A stretch of 64,000 nt of DNA. Source: Piromyces finnis (lineage: Eukaryota; Neocallimastigomycota; Neocallimastigomycetes; Neocallimastigales; Neocallimastigaceae). The first letter of the stretch is position 1, and each line of letters starts with the position of its first letter. This document shows positions 47,542 to 59,160 of the stretch, piece after piece. The translations under genes and the position numbers were made by a program. The stretch lies in contig MCFH01000008.1 of the NCBI GenBank assembly GCA_002104945.1, positions 233,501 to 297,500 on the forward strand. Direction: 5' to 3'. A model generated the notes under the pieces. That model made no database searches. It saw only the letters and a program-made list of their open reading frames with translations, and had not been told where the DNA came from.

Positions 47542-50500
47542 TATGAAATTATTAAATTATTAAATATTTTATTTATATTTTATTTTGTTATTTTTCATTT
47601 TTAATTAGTCTGATGATTTTTGGAGTAAATTCCATACCTATATGATATATTTGGGTTTAATTGCTATTCTTTCTTTCGTTTCATCCTTTTTAATGGATTC
47701 AATGTTGACTGTTTCAGCGTTAAAACAAGTTACTAGAATTAGATCATTAACATTTAAATCTATTGTTAAACAAGAAATTCCATGGCATGAAAAAACAAGT
47801 CCAGGTGAATTAGCTTCTCGTATTATTAGTGATACTATTTTAATTGAACAAGGTATTGGACTTAAACTTGGAATGGTTCTTCAAAGTTTCGTTACCTTTA
47901 TAGCTTGTTTTATACTGGCATATAAAAATGGATGGAAATTATCATTAGTCATGTCATCAATTATTCCAGTGTTACTTATATTAATGGGTATCCTTGTCGT
48001 TATCTTGAAAAAATATACGAAAAGAAGTCAAGATGCCTACGCCGAATTAGGTGGCATTGCTCAAGAAGCCTTCTCTCAAATTAGAACTATTGTTTCTTTC
48101 GGTACTGAACAAAAAGAAATTGATCGTTACGTTGACAAATTGAAACCAACTAGAAAATATGGTATCATTAAAGGACACACTCTTGGATCTGTTCTTGGTA
48201 TGACTTTTGGTATTATATATGCATCTTACTCCATTGCTTTTATTTATGGTACACACCTTATTCAAGATGGTGATATGTTATATGGTGATGTATTAGGAGT
48301 ATTTATGGGTATTATGATGGGTGCAATGATGTTATCCACTGGTAGTGCCTTTTTAAATTCGTTTGGTGAAGCCACTGGTGCTGCTGCAAAACTTTTCGAT
48401 ATTATTGAACGTGAACCAGAAATTAAATTAGAAGGTGGTTTAATTCCAGATAAACCAACAGAAGGTCATATTGAATTCCAGGATGTTCGTTTCAACTATC
48501 CTTCTCGTCCAGACGTAGAAGTATTAAAAGGTATTTCTTTCAAATGTTTACCTGGTCAAACTGTAGCCTTAGTAGGTGCTTCTGGTTCCGGTAAATCAAC
48601 AACAGTTCAATTATTAGAAAGATTCTACAACAAAAAGAGCGGTAGGATTTTAGTTGATGGAAAGGATATCGAAGAATATAATGTTCAATGGATTCGTTCA
48701 CAAATCGGTTTGGTATCGCAAGAACCTACTTTATTCGATAATTCTGTTGCTAAAAATATTGCTATTAATAGTCCAAATGCTACTCAAGAACAAATTGAAG
48801 AAGCTGCTAAATTAGCAAATGCTCACGAATTCATTCAAAAATTATCAAATGGATATGAAACTAGTACTGGTGAAAGAGGTTTACAAATGAGTGGTGGTCA
48901 AAAACAACGTATTTGTATTGCTCGTGCTTTAATTAATAATCCAAAGATTTTATTATTGGATGAAGCTACCTCTGCATTAGATAATAAATCAGAAAAGGTT
49001 GTTCAAGCCGCTTTAGATTCTGCCGCTTCAGGTAGAACTACATTAGTTATTGCTCATCGTTTATCAACAATTAAAAACGCTGATTTAATTATTGTTATGG
49101 AAAAGGGTATTATTATTGAATCCGGTACACACGATGAATTAATGAAAATGAAAAAGTATTACTATAACTTAGTTAAAAATCAAGAAATTAAAATTAAGGA
49201 AGATGAAAAAGATCCAGATTCTGAAGCTGAGGATGGTGATCCAGATGCCATTCAACAAACTCAATTTGTTGAACCAGTCACTACTACCCGTCGTGAAACC
49301 ACTGTTTTAAGTCGTATTGCCTCTTCTATTTCAATGTCTCGTCGTCAAACTACCGGTGGATTAAGTGAAAAGAGTACACATGAAGCATCTGGAAAATCTT
49401 ATGATTTTAGTGATATGGAATGGAAAAGATACTTTAATATGAATAAACCATATTGGTTACCTAATTTACTCGGATTTATTGGTGCTTTATTTAATGGAGC
49501 AATGCAACCAGCCTTTGCCTTTATTTTCTCAGAAGCTCTTAATACTTTCACTAAACAAGGTGATGATTTAATTAATGGTGGTTTGTTCTGGGGTTTAATG
49601 TTCATTGTTTTAGGTGTTTGTAATTTCTTCTCTTTCTACTTTAATATGGGTGGTTTCTTCATTGCTGGTGAATACTTATCCCACGATTTACGTAAGAAGA
49701 TGTATAACAATATGATTCGTCAAGAAGTTGGATTCTTTGATACCAATGATATTGGTGATGGTACTGAAGAAGCAGGTGGTCGTGGACCACATTCAACAAC
49801 CACTAGTACAGGTACATTAACCGCTAAATTAGCTACTGAAGCAGGTCTTGTTAATGGTTTAAACACAAATATTGGACAAGTATTCCAACAAATTGTCACT
49901 GTTGTTGGTGGTTTTGGTATTGCTTTCTTTAACGGATGGAAATTAACTTTAATTCTTTTAATTGCTGTTCCCTTCTTATTTGTAGGATCTGCCCTTTCAA
50001 TGAAGTCCATGAAAACAAAGAATAAAGAAAATAGAACTATTTTTGAAAGTAGTTCTAAAGTTGCCACTGAAGCCATCATTAGTGTTAAAACGGTTTATGC
50101 CTTAAATCTTAATGAATACTTTACAAAATTATATGATGAAAAGTTAGAAGAACCAAAGAAAAGAATAGAACGTAGATCATACATCAGTGCTATTGGTACT
50201 GGTTTTAGTAATGCTGTAGCTTTCCTTGCATTTATTTTAGGATATTGGGTTGGTGCTAAATTTATTGAAAAAAATGAAATTCAATTTGATCATATGTTCA
50301 AGGTTTTAATGGCTATTATTTTAACTGCCATGGCTGTTGGTCAAAGTAGTTCAATTATTAGTGAAACTCAAAAAGCAGTTGAAGCATTTATGCATGTTAT
50401 CGAAATTATTGATCGTAAACCAAAAATTGATGCTAGTGATCCAAGCGGTAAAACAAAAGAAATTACTGATTTACATGCAAATCTTGAATTTAGTGAAATT

Positions 50501-51250
50501 CGTTTCCGTTATCCATCTCGTCCAAAGGTCACCGTTTTACGTATGGGTGATAAAAAGATTACAGTCCCATCAGGAAAAGTATGTGCCTTTGTTGGTGCTT
50601 CTGGTAGTGGTAAAAGTACAATTATTGGTTTACTTCCACGTTGGTATGATGCTAACCATGGTTCAGTTAAGATGGATGATGTTGAAAATAAAGAATATAA
50701 CATTAAATGGCTTCGTCAACAAATTGGTATTGTTAATCAGGAACCATGTCTTTTCAACATTTCTATTAAGGAAAATATTAAATATGGTAAATTGGATGCT
50801 ACCGATGAAGAAATTTATGAAGCTTGTAAAAAGGCAAACATTCATGACTTTATTATGTCTCTTCCAGAAAAGTATGATACCCAAGTTGGTGGTCTTGGTA
50901 CTTCACAAATGAGTGGTGGTCAAAAGCAACGTATTGCTATTGCTCGTGCCATGATTCGTAATCCAAAGATTTTATTATTAGATGAAGCTACCTCTGCTTT
51001 AGATGCCGAATCCGAATTAATTGTACAAAAAGCATTAGAAGAAGCATCTGAAGGTCGTACTACCATTACCATTGCTCATCGTTTATCAACAGTTAAAGAT
51101 GCTGATCTTATTTGTGTCTTTAGAGAAGGACGTATTATTGAAATGGGTAATCACGAAGAACTTATGGGAAAGAAGGGAGAATATTATAATATGGTTTTAG
51201 CTGGTGATGGTAGTATTGCTAAGGGAAATGAAATTGCTAAAAACACATAA
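46678..51250 (+). CDS. ABCB-type full ABC transporter, copy 2 (three introns)
   Basis: Four exons (46678-46889, 47013-47100, 47256-47426, 47609-51250) give 1370 aa. Layout is TMD-NBD-TMD-NBD, as in copy 1. Walker A GASGSGKST occurs at about 480 and 1153, with MSGGQKQR signatures and intact Walker B and H-loops in both NBDs. The first 14 residues match copy 1, and the introns fall within the region encoding the first membrane helix and extracellular loop. NBD1 plus linker (48368-49389) is almost base-for-base copy 1, whereas the first exons have many silent differences, pointing to conversion rather than simple recent duplication. The third intron carries an ATT microsatellite (47474-47541). 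It is probably a plasma-membrane exporter; the substrate is unknown. Confidence 0.93.
47474..47541. repeat. (ATT)n microsatellite in intron 3 of ABC copy 2
   Basis: About 22 ATT units within the intron between exons 3 and 4. The tyrosine-rich frame reading through it is an artefact of retaining the intron. Confidence 0.9.
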
Positions 51251-52480
51251 ATATTTTTTTATTATTATTATTAATATTATTAGTATTGGAAAATTTCTTT
51301 TTTTTTATTACTCTTTTTTTATGTATATTTTTAATTAGGAATTAAATTGATAAAAGTTTAACAAAGTTTAAATTGTTTTTTCACATAGTTTATAACAACA
51401 TCATATATTTTAATGTAGAAATGAAAAAGCATATAATATCATATTTCTTTTTTTTTTTTTTAATTAATGGATTTATTCAAACATATAATAAATAAAAAAA
51501 AATTTTTAATCCTATTTTAATTTGTACAATAATAAATGGTTTAATCAGTTATTATTGTTCATGTATATAAATTGTTAAAAGTACACTTTTAAAATCTAAA
51601 AAAAAAAAAAAAATTTCAAATATTTATTATTGGTGGCAAAGTGCTTTTTTTATTATAAAATTGAAAAAATTAATTTTTAATAATAAACAAAAATAAATCT
51701 ATAATGAAAGGTTAGGTTTTAGATATTCTAAAAAGTGTAATTAAATTTTATTATTTCAATGTCTAATTATCCATATCTTTGTATTAAAGGGATATATAGA
51801 AATTGTATAACTACACGATTTTTTTATTGTTATTATTATAATTATTATTAATTGTTATTAATTTATAAATATATCTTATTTACCATCTTCCTATCTTTAC
51901 GATTTAATGCAAATAAATTATAAAAGCACAAAATAAATTTTACCTCCACAAAAAATTGATGGATTAAACTTAGAGGAAAAAATAAAAAAAAAAAAAAAAA
52001 AGAAAATATATATATATAACCATATTTAATTAGTAGTATCTTTTAATATTTTATAATTTGTGTTGCTGTCACAGTAGCAAAGAGACATCTCATATTTTGG
52101 GTTTTATTAATCTTTTAATTATTAAGATTTTATTTTTTTTTTTAAAAAATTTAACTTTAAAAATTTTGTTTTTTATTATTAATGTTATATTAAATATTTT
52201 ATACTTTTCAACATTTATATAGAAAGTATAATAAATAGTATTCAAAGAAAAAAAAATAGATAAAAACAAAGAAAGTCTATTATTTATTATCACGCCACTT
52301 TCTTTCTTTTTAGAACAAATAGAATTTAGAATAAAAGAATTATATATATATTCACTTTTTTCTTTTTTAATATAAAAATAATAATTAATAATGAAATAAT
52401 AATATGAATATCAACCAAAGCTATATAAAATAATTATTTTATACATTGTAAAATAAAAAATTGAATAAAAAAAAAAGAAA
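51251..52480. other. Intergenic region between ABC copies 2 and 3
   Basis: 1.2 kb of AT-rich DNA. It has poly-T (51450-51462), poly-A (51598-51613, 51986-52001) and a quasi-palindrome TTGCTGTCACAGTAGCAA at about 52063-52080. Minus-strand frames at 52090-52293 and 52411-52722 are AT-driven or antisense to ABC copy 3 exon 1, and I reject them. Confidence 0.5.
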
Positions 52481-53477
52481 ATGTCAAATAACAGTATTAA
52501 TATATCAACAAATGAAAATGATATAAATAAAGAAAGTAATACCATTGATGACAATAAAAATAATAATGATAGTAAAATCAATGTTGTAAACGATAGCAAA
52601 AATAATTCCGAGTTAAATATCCCGGATAAAAGTACCAATTCTTCAAATGTCAATAATGATGAAAATATTAATATTTCTAATGGAAGTAATGATAATTTCA
52701 AATTAAATGATAATATTATCAATGAAAATGACTGTAATAATAAAAGTTATGAAAGTAATATTAATCAAATAACATCAAATCCTGATACCCTTGTGGAAAA
52801 TAGCTCGAATGAAAACTTACAAGGTTAATATCTCCAAGAGAAAAACAAGATAATAAATTATTATATTAAAATTTATTAAAATTAATCCAATTTTTTAATT
52901 GCCTTTCATTTCATATATAATACATTATTGTATAGAATTAAATAAAAAAAAAGGAAAAAAAGTAGTTATACAAGATGAAATATATGTAGATGATGAAAAT
53001 GATGAAGAATCCATAAAAGATCAAAATAATGGAAAAAAGAAAGTTTCGTTTTTTGGTTTATTTAGATATTCGACAAAATTAGAAAAAATTATGATTTTTA
53101 TTGGATTACTTGGTGCTATTTGTCAAGGTGCTACCTTACCATTAATGTATTCATAAACTTATATATACAATAATATCAATGATAATAGAATTTAAATTAT
53201 TAAATTGATTATTAGAAAATAATTTTTTTTTAATTTCTAAATGATTTAAAAATTTAAATACATTTATATATATTGCTTAGGATTCAGGTAATGGGTGATA
53301 TTATAGAACTTTTTATGTCGCTTGTTATGCTAGTAACATTAAGAAAAGAAACTGGACTTGATGTATATAGATAAAAAAAAAAAAACATAAATTCATATTA
53401 AATTATATTTTTAAAATATACAGATTCATATTTAATTTATATTAATATTTTAAAAATTTAATATTAAATATTCTCTC

Positions 53478-53510
<33 letters not shown>

Positions 53511-56500
53511 ATATAGCATTAAAACAAGCAATAAAAATTGGTAGTATTCCAGGATTAGATCCATCATTAGCAGCTTTATTTATGACTGTAATTAAAAAAA
53601 CAGAATTAATTAATATCTCGATTCAATAAATAGAAATTATTTTATTTATCTATTCTATTATATATTAATTTATAATTGTAGAAAGATGAATTTTGGCATG
53701 AATTTCATATATATATGTTATATTTTGGATTAATTGGAATTATGGCATTTATAGCAACATTCTTAATGGACGCCTTTTTAACTATAACATCTACTCGTCA
53801 AACAACAAGAATTAGAGGATTAACTTTTAAATGTATAAACTTTTTTTTTATTGCATTAATCATATTTTAAATATAAATCAATAATACTAGTTTTCAATTT
53901 AAAAACATTAATAATACTTTATCAAAAAATATTAAAAAAAAAAAATCATTAAGAAAATAGAATATATTAATTTAATAATTTTTTATCCATAATAATAATA
54001 TAATAATATATATATTTATTAAAATAATATCCTTTAATTTTTTTTTATATACATAAAAATTTAATTCTGTGGATTGTTAATTAATGATAAACAGCCATTA
54101 TTAAACAAGAAATTGCTTGGCATGAAAAAACTAGTCCTGGTGAATTGGCTTCCAGAATTATTAGTGACACAATGTTAATTGAAGATGGTATGGGTTTTAA
54201 ACTAGGAAGTGTTATACAAAGTGTAGTTACATTTATTGGATGCTTCATTTTAGCTTATATTTCAGGATGGAAATTATCTTTAATGATGTCTATTATCATT
54301 CCAATAATTTTTATTATCGTTAGTTAGTATTACAATGAAAACTAAAATATATTCATATGAATTTTTTTTTTATTTCATAATTAATTAATGCTATTTATTT
54401 ATATATATTTATTTATTATCTTTTTATTAATACTTTTAAGTGATTATGAGTATTATATTAAAAATTTATACAAAAAAAAGTCAAGATGGATATGCCGAAT
54501 TAGGTGGTATTGCTCAGGAAGCCTTTTCTCAAATAAGAACTATTGTATCATTTGGTACGGAACAAAAAGAAATTGATCGTTATGTAGAAAAATTAAAACC
54601 AACTAGAAGATATGGTATAATTAAAGGCCATACCTTGGGTATATGTTTAGGTCTTGTATTTTGTATTATTTATTCTTCATTTGCTATCGCTTTCATCAAA
54701 GGAACTCGTTTTATTAGAGATAATGAAATGTCATACGGTAATGTTCTTAATGTTTTTATGGGAATTATGATGGGTGCAATGACACTTTCAGGTGTCGGTG
54801 CCACTTTAAGTGCTTTCAGTGAAGCTATCGGTGCTGCAACAATTATTTATGATATTATTGAAAGAAAACCATTAATAAATACAAATACAGGGTATATTCC
54901 AGATGAACCTACTCAAGGTCATATTGAATTCCAAGATGTTCATTTTAATTATCCCTCTCGTCCAGATGTAGAAATCTTAAAAGGTATTTCTTTCAAATGT
55001 TTACCTGGTCAAACAGTAGCACTAGTTGGTGCTTCCGGTTCTGGTAAGTCTACTACAGTACAATTACTCGAACGATTTTACAATAAAAAGAGTGGTAGAA
55101 TTTTAATTGATGGTAAAGATATTGAAGAATATAATATTAAATGGATTCGTTCTCAAATTGGTTTGGTATCTCAAGAACCAACCTTGTTTGACGCTTCAGT
55201 CACTAAAAATATTTCTATAAATACACCTGATGCTTCCAAAGAACAAGTAGAAGAGGCCGCTAAACTTGCTAATGCTCATGATTTTATTATGAAACTTTCC
55301 AACGGTTATGATACTAGTACTGGTGAACGAGGTTTACAATTAAGTGGTGGTCAAAAACAACGTATTTGCATTGCACGTGCTCTCATGAAAAATCCCAAAA
55401 TATTATTGTTAGATGAAGCTACCTCTGCCTTGGACAATCAATCCGAAAAGATTGTTCAATCAGCATTAGAATCTGCAGCTTCAGGTAGAACTACATTAGT
55501 TATTGCTCACCGTCTCTCCACCGTAAAAAACGCTGATTTAATTATTGTTCTAGAAAAAGGTTCAATTATTGAATCTGGTACACACGATGAATTAATGGCT
55601 CTAAAGCAATACTATTATAATTTAGTTAAAAATCAAGAAATTAAAGTTGAAGAAGAAAAAATTAAAGATGAAATTGAGATGGAAAACGAAAATGAAAACG
55701 AAAACGAATATAGTACCACCGATATTAACAAGAGTCAAGAAAGTAATTTGAATGAAATTGATAGGAATCAAAATATTTCATCACGAAGTCAATCAAAATC
55801 CCTATCCCAAAATCTAAATAGTTATGACGACTATACCATGGAGAATCCTATTGTAGGTAGAATTTCATCCAACCTAACCCTTTCATTGAACAGTCTCTCA
55901 AATGGAACCAAAAATCAATATATTATTGAAGAACGTCGAGAAAAATCTTATGGTTTTAAAGATATGCCATGGAAAAAATATATCAATATCAATAAACCCT
56001 ATTGGTTACCCAATATTTTAGGATTTTTTGGATCCGCTTGTAATGGCGCTATTCAACCAGCATTTGCATTTATTTTTTCATCTGCACTGAATACATTTAC
56101 CAAACATGGTGATGATCTAATTAAGGGAGGAGAATTTTGGGGATTAATGTTTATTCTTTTAGGGGTGTGTAATTTCATCTTCTTCTATTGTAATCTTGGA
56201 GGATTTTTCATTGCTGGAGAGCATTTATCCTATGAACTTCGACGTCGTATGTATAACTCCATGATTCGACAAGAAGTCGGATTTTTCGATACAAATGATA
56301 TTGGAGATGGTTCAGAAAAATCATCGGGTCCCAATAATAATACCGCAAGTACTGGTACCTTAACCGCAAAATTAGCCACTGAAGCAAGTTTAGTTATTGG
56401 ATTAAATTTAAACATTGGAACCATTTTCCAACAATTAGTAACCGTAATTGGTGGATTTTGTATTGCCTTTATCTATGGTTGGAAGTTAACGTTGATTTTA

Positions 56501-57775
56501 TTGATCTTGGTTCCATTCCTTTTTATAGGTTCCTATGTACGTATGCAATCCATTAAAAATCGTAGTCAAGAAAATCGTAATGTCTTTGAAAGTAGTTCCA
56601 AAGTAGCCTGTGAAGCAATTATTAGTATTAAGACAGTAGCTGCTTTAAATTTAGAAGATTACTTTGAAAACTTGTATTATCAAAAGTTGGATGAACCCAC
56701 TAAACGTCTTGAACGTCGTGCCTATATTAGTGCTATTGGTACTGGTTTTAGTAATGCCATAGCTTTTTTTGCCTATATGGTAGGTTATTGGATTGGTGCT
56801 GTATTTATTGAAAAGGGATATATGGAATTTAATAACATGTTCAAAGTAGTTATGGCTATTATTTTAACTGCCATGGCGGTAGGACAAAGTAGTAGCATTG
56901 CACCAGAAGCCAATAAAGCGATTGAAGCCTTCATACACATTTTAGAAATTATAGAGAGAAAATCAAGAATTAATGCTGAAGACGAACATGGTATTAAAAA
57001 AGAAGAAGACGGATTAAACGGAGACCTTGAATTTAAAAATATATTCTTTAGCTATCCGTCTCGTCCAAATGTTACCGTATTACAAATGGGTGATAAACAA
57101 ATTAAAATTCCAACAGGTAAAATGTGTGCCTTTGTAGGGGGTTCTGGATGTGGAAAAAGTACAATTATTGGTTTACTTCCACGTTGGTATGATGTTACCG
57201 AAGGATCAGTTAAGGTGGATGATGTTGAAAATAAAGAATATAACATTAAATGGCTTCGTCAACAAATTGGTATTGTTAATCAGGAACCATGTCTTTTCAA
57301 CATTTCTATTAAGGAAAATATTAAATATGGTAAATTGGATGCTACCGATGAAGAAATTTATGAAGCTTGTAAAAAGGCAAACATTCATGACTTTATTATG
57401 TCTCTTCCAGAAAAGTATGATACCTTAGTTGGTGGTCTTGGTACTTCACAAATGAGTGGTGGTCAAAAGCAACGTATTGCTATTGCTCGTGCTATGATTC
57501 GTAATCCAAAGATTTTATTATTAGATGAAGCTACCTCTGCTTTAGATGCCGAATCCGAATTAATTGTACAAAAAGCGTTAGAAGAAGCATCTGAAGGTCG
57601 CACCACCATTACCATTGCTCATCGTCTATCTACCATTAAAGATGCTGCACAAATTTGCGTATTTAAGGATGGTCGTATTATTGAAATGGGTAATCATGAA
57701 GATCTTATGAAGCAAAAAGGAGAATATTACAATATGGTGTTAGCAGGTGACGGTGATGTAGAAAAAAAGAAATAA
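52481..57775 (+). CDS. ABCB-type full ABC transporter, copy 3 (six introns, Asn-rich N-terminus)
   Basis: Seven exons (52481-52823, 52936-53146, 53281-53362, 53510-53587, 53682-53832, 54095-54322, 54441-57775) join in phase to 1475 aa. Relative to the other copies it has an extra N-terminal segment of about 110 Asn/Ser/Asp-rich residues encoded by exon 1. It also has a different acidic linker containing repeated Glu-Asn. NBD1: GASGSGKST (about 561), LSGGQKQR. NBD2: Walker A reads GGSGCGKST (about 1264), then MSGGQKQR and ILLLDEATSALD. Introns 2, 3 and 4 match the three introns of copy 2 in position and phase. The gene is the most diverged of the three except at 57218-57630, where it is nearly identical to both others. 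A likely exporter; substrate unknown. The exon 1 start is the weakest part of the model. Confidence 0.9.
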
Positions 57776-58504
57776 TTTGAGAAACAACTACAGAATACAT
57801 TAGAATATATATCCATACAATATATACATACATTTAAAAAGAAAGGATTTGAAAAATGGCTATAGAAATGCATATACTTACAATATATATACAATATATA
57901 CATGTATTTAAAAGGAAATATTATTTTATTCAAATTTCTTTACTCCATACTTTAATAAGATTTTCATAACTACTATTATATTTTTCATCATTCTTATCAC
58001 TATACATATATATATATATATCATATATCAATTTATTGTAATATATAATTATTTCATTTTCAATGTATATATAAAGCATTTATAATAATAGAAGCATAAA
58101 AAAATAATAATTCTATAAAAATCTAACTAATAAACACATATTTTTTTTTAAAACATATCAATTTAATGGTAATTAAGTTAATTTTTTAAAAATTAAGCTT
58201 GATTTATTTTTTAGTATATCATTTAATGAATGAATTGAAGAAAGGGATACATAATATTTTTTCTTTATTAATTATATATTTTATATAAATGATGGAATGC
58301 TCTTCAATATAAATATTTTTTTTATATATACTTTTCTTAATTATTATTTCACTAATAAAATTAAAAAAAATGAAATAATAAGTATTTCTTTTTTACATAT
58401 TACTAATTATTATTGTAAATTTTTATATTTTCTCATTCATTGATGAATTGGGTTGAGAAATACTTTCAACACATATTTAATCATACATATTTCTAAATTT
58501 AAAC

Positions 58505-58553
58505 TTCAAGTCCAGACGGTATGGCAATTGAATTCTATGAAGCATTAAAACAT
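58505..58553 (+). mobile_element. LINE reverse-transcriptase remnant
   Basis: Reads SSPDGMAIEFYEALKH, matching the ASGPDGIPIEFYKAL motif of the intact LINE (42456-42503) at both DNA and protein level. Only about 50 bp is recognisable before a stop and AT-rich sequence. It is an old, heavily eroded internal LINE fragment. Confidence 0.7.
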
Positions 58554-58838
58554 TAATTTCTTTTACAATGTTACTTTTAATAATTATTATTTTTATATAA
58601 AAACACTCAATTATATTCAGCTCAAGGAATGAATTCAATAGTATTTCCTTTAATTTTCAATATTTCAATATTTATATTATTTATACTAAACATTCTAATA
58701 TAATGTGTTTTTTGTACAATACATTTACAATATACTTAATCTTTATTATTGATTTTTAAATAATTTTAGAATTTTCTATTTATTTTATATTGTTATTGTT
58801 ATTAAAATATAAATCAGAAATTTAAAAAAATAAAAATA

Positions 58839-58839
<1 letters not shown>

Positions 58840-58901
<62 letters not shown>

Positions 58902-59010
58902 GTTTATTATTATTATGTTTATTATTATTATTATTATTATGTTTATTATTATTATTATTATTATTATGTTTATTATTATTATTATTATTATTATTATGTT
59001 TATTATTACT
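58840..59010. repeat. Interrupted (TTA)n microsatellite with regular TGT interruptions
   Basis: About 25 ATT units followed by blocks of 3-7 units separated by TATGTTTATT interruptions that recur four or five times. This suggests a higher-order repeat made by slippage or unequal exchange of an interrupted unit. Confidence 0.9.
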
Positions 59011-59115
59011 CTAATTATTACTATTACTGTTACTAAGCTTTTTTTATAAAATATTTTAATGTGGCAATTATTCTAATTTTCATATGTATTTGTATCCAAA
59101 AGAATAATTTAAAAT

Positions 59116-59160
59116 AATGCTCGTTTTGGTCATCTACATGTATGTGGCTTTAATAATATA
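59116..59160 (+). mobile_element. Possible copia-type Pol scrap (very uncertain)
   Basis: One frame reads NARFGHLHVCGFNNI, reminiscent of the RLGHLN-type motif before the integrase of copia retrotransposons. The match is too short to be firm and nothing flanking supports it. Confidence 0.15.
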
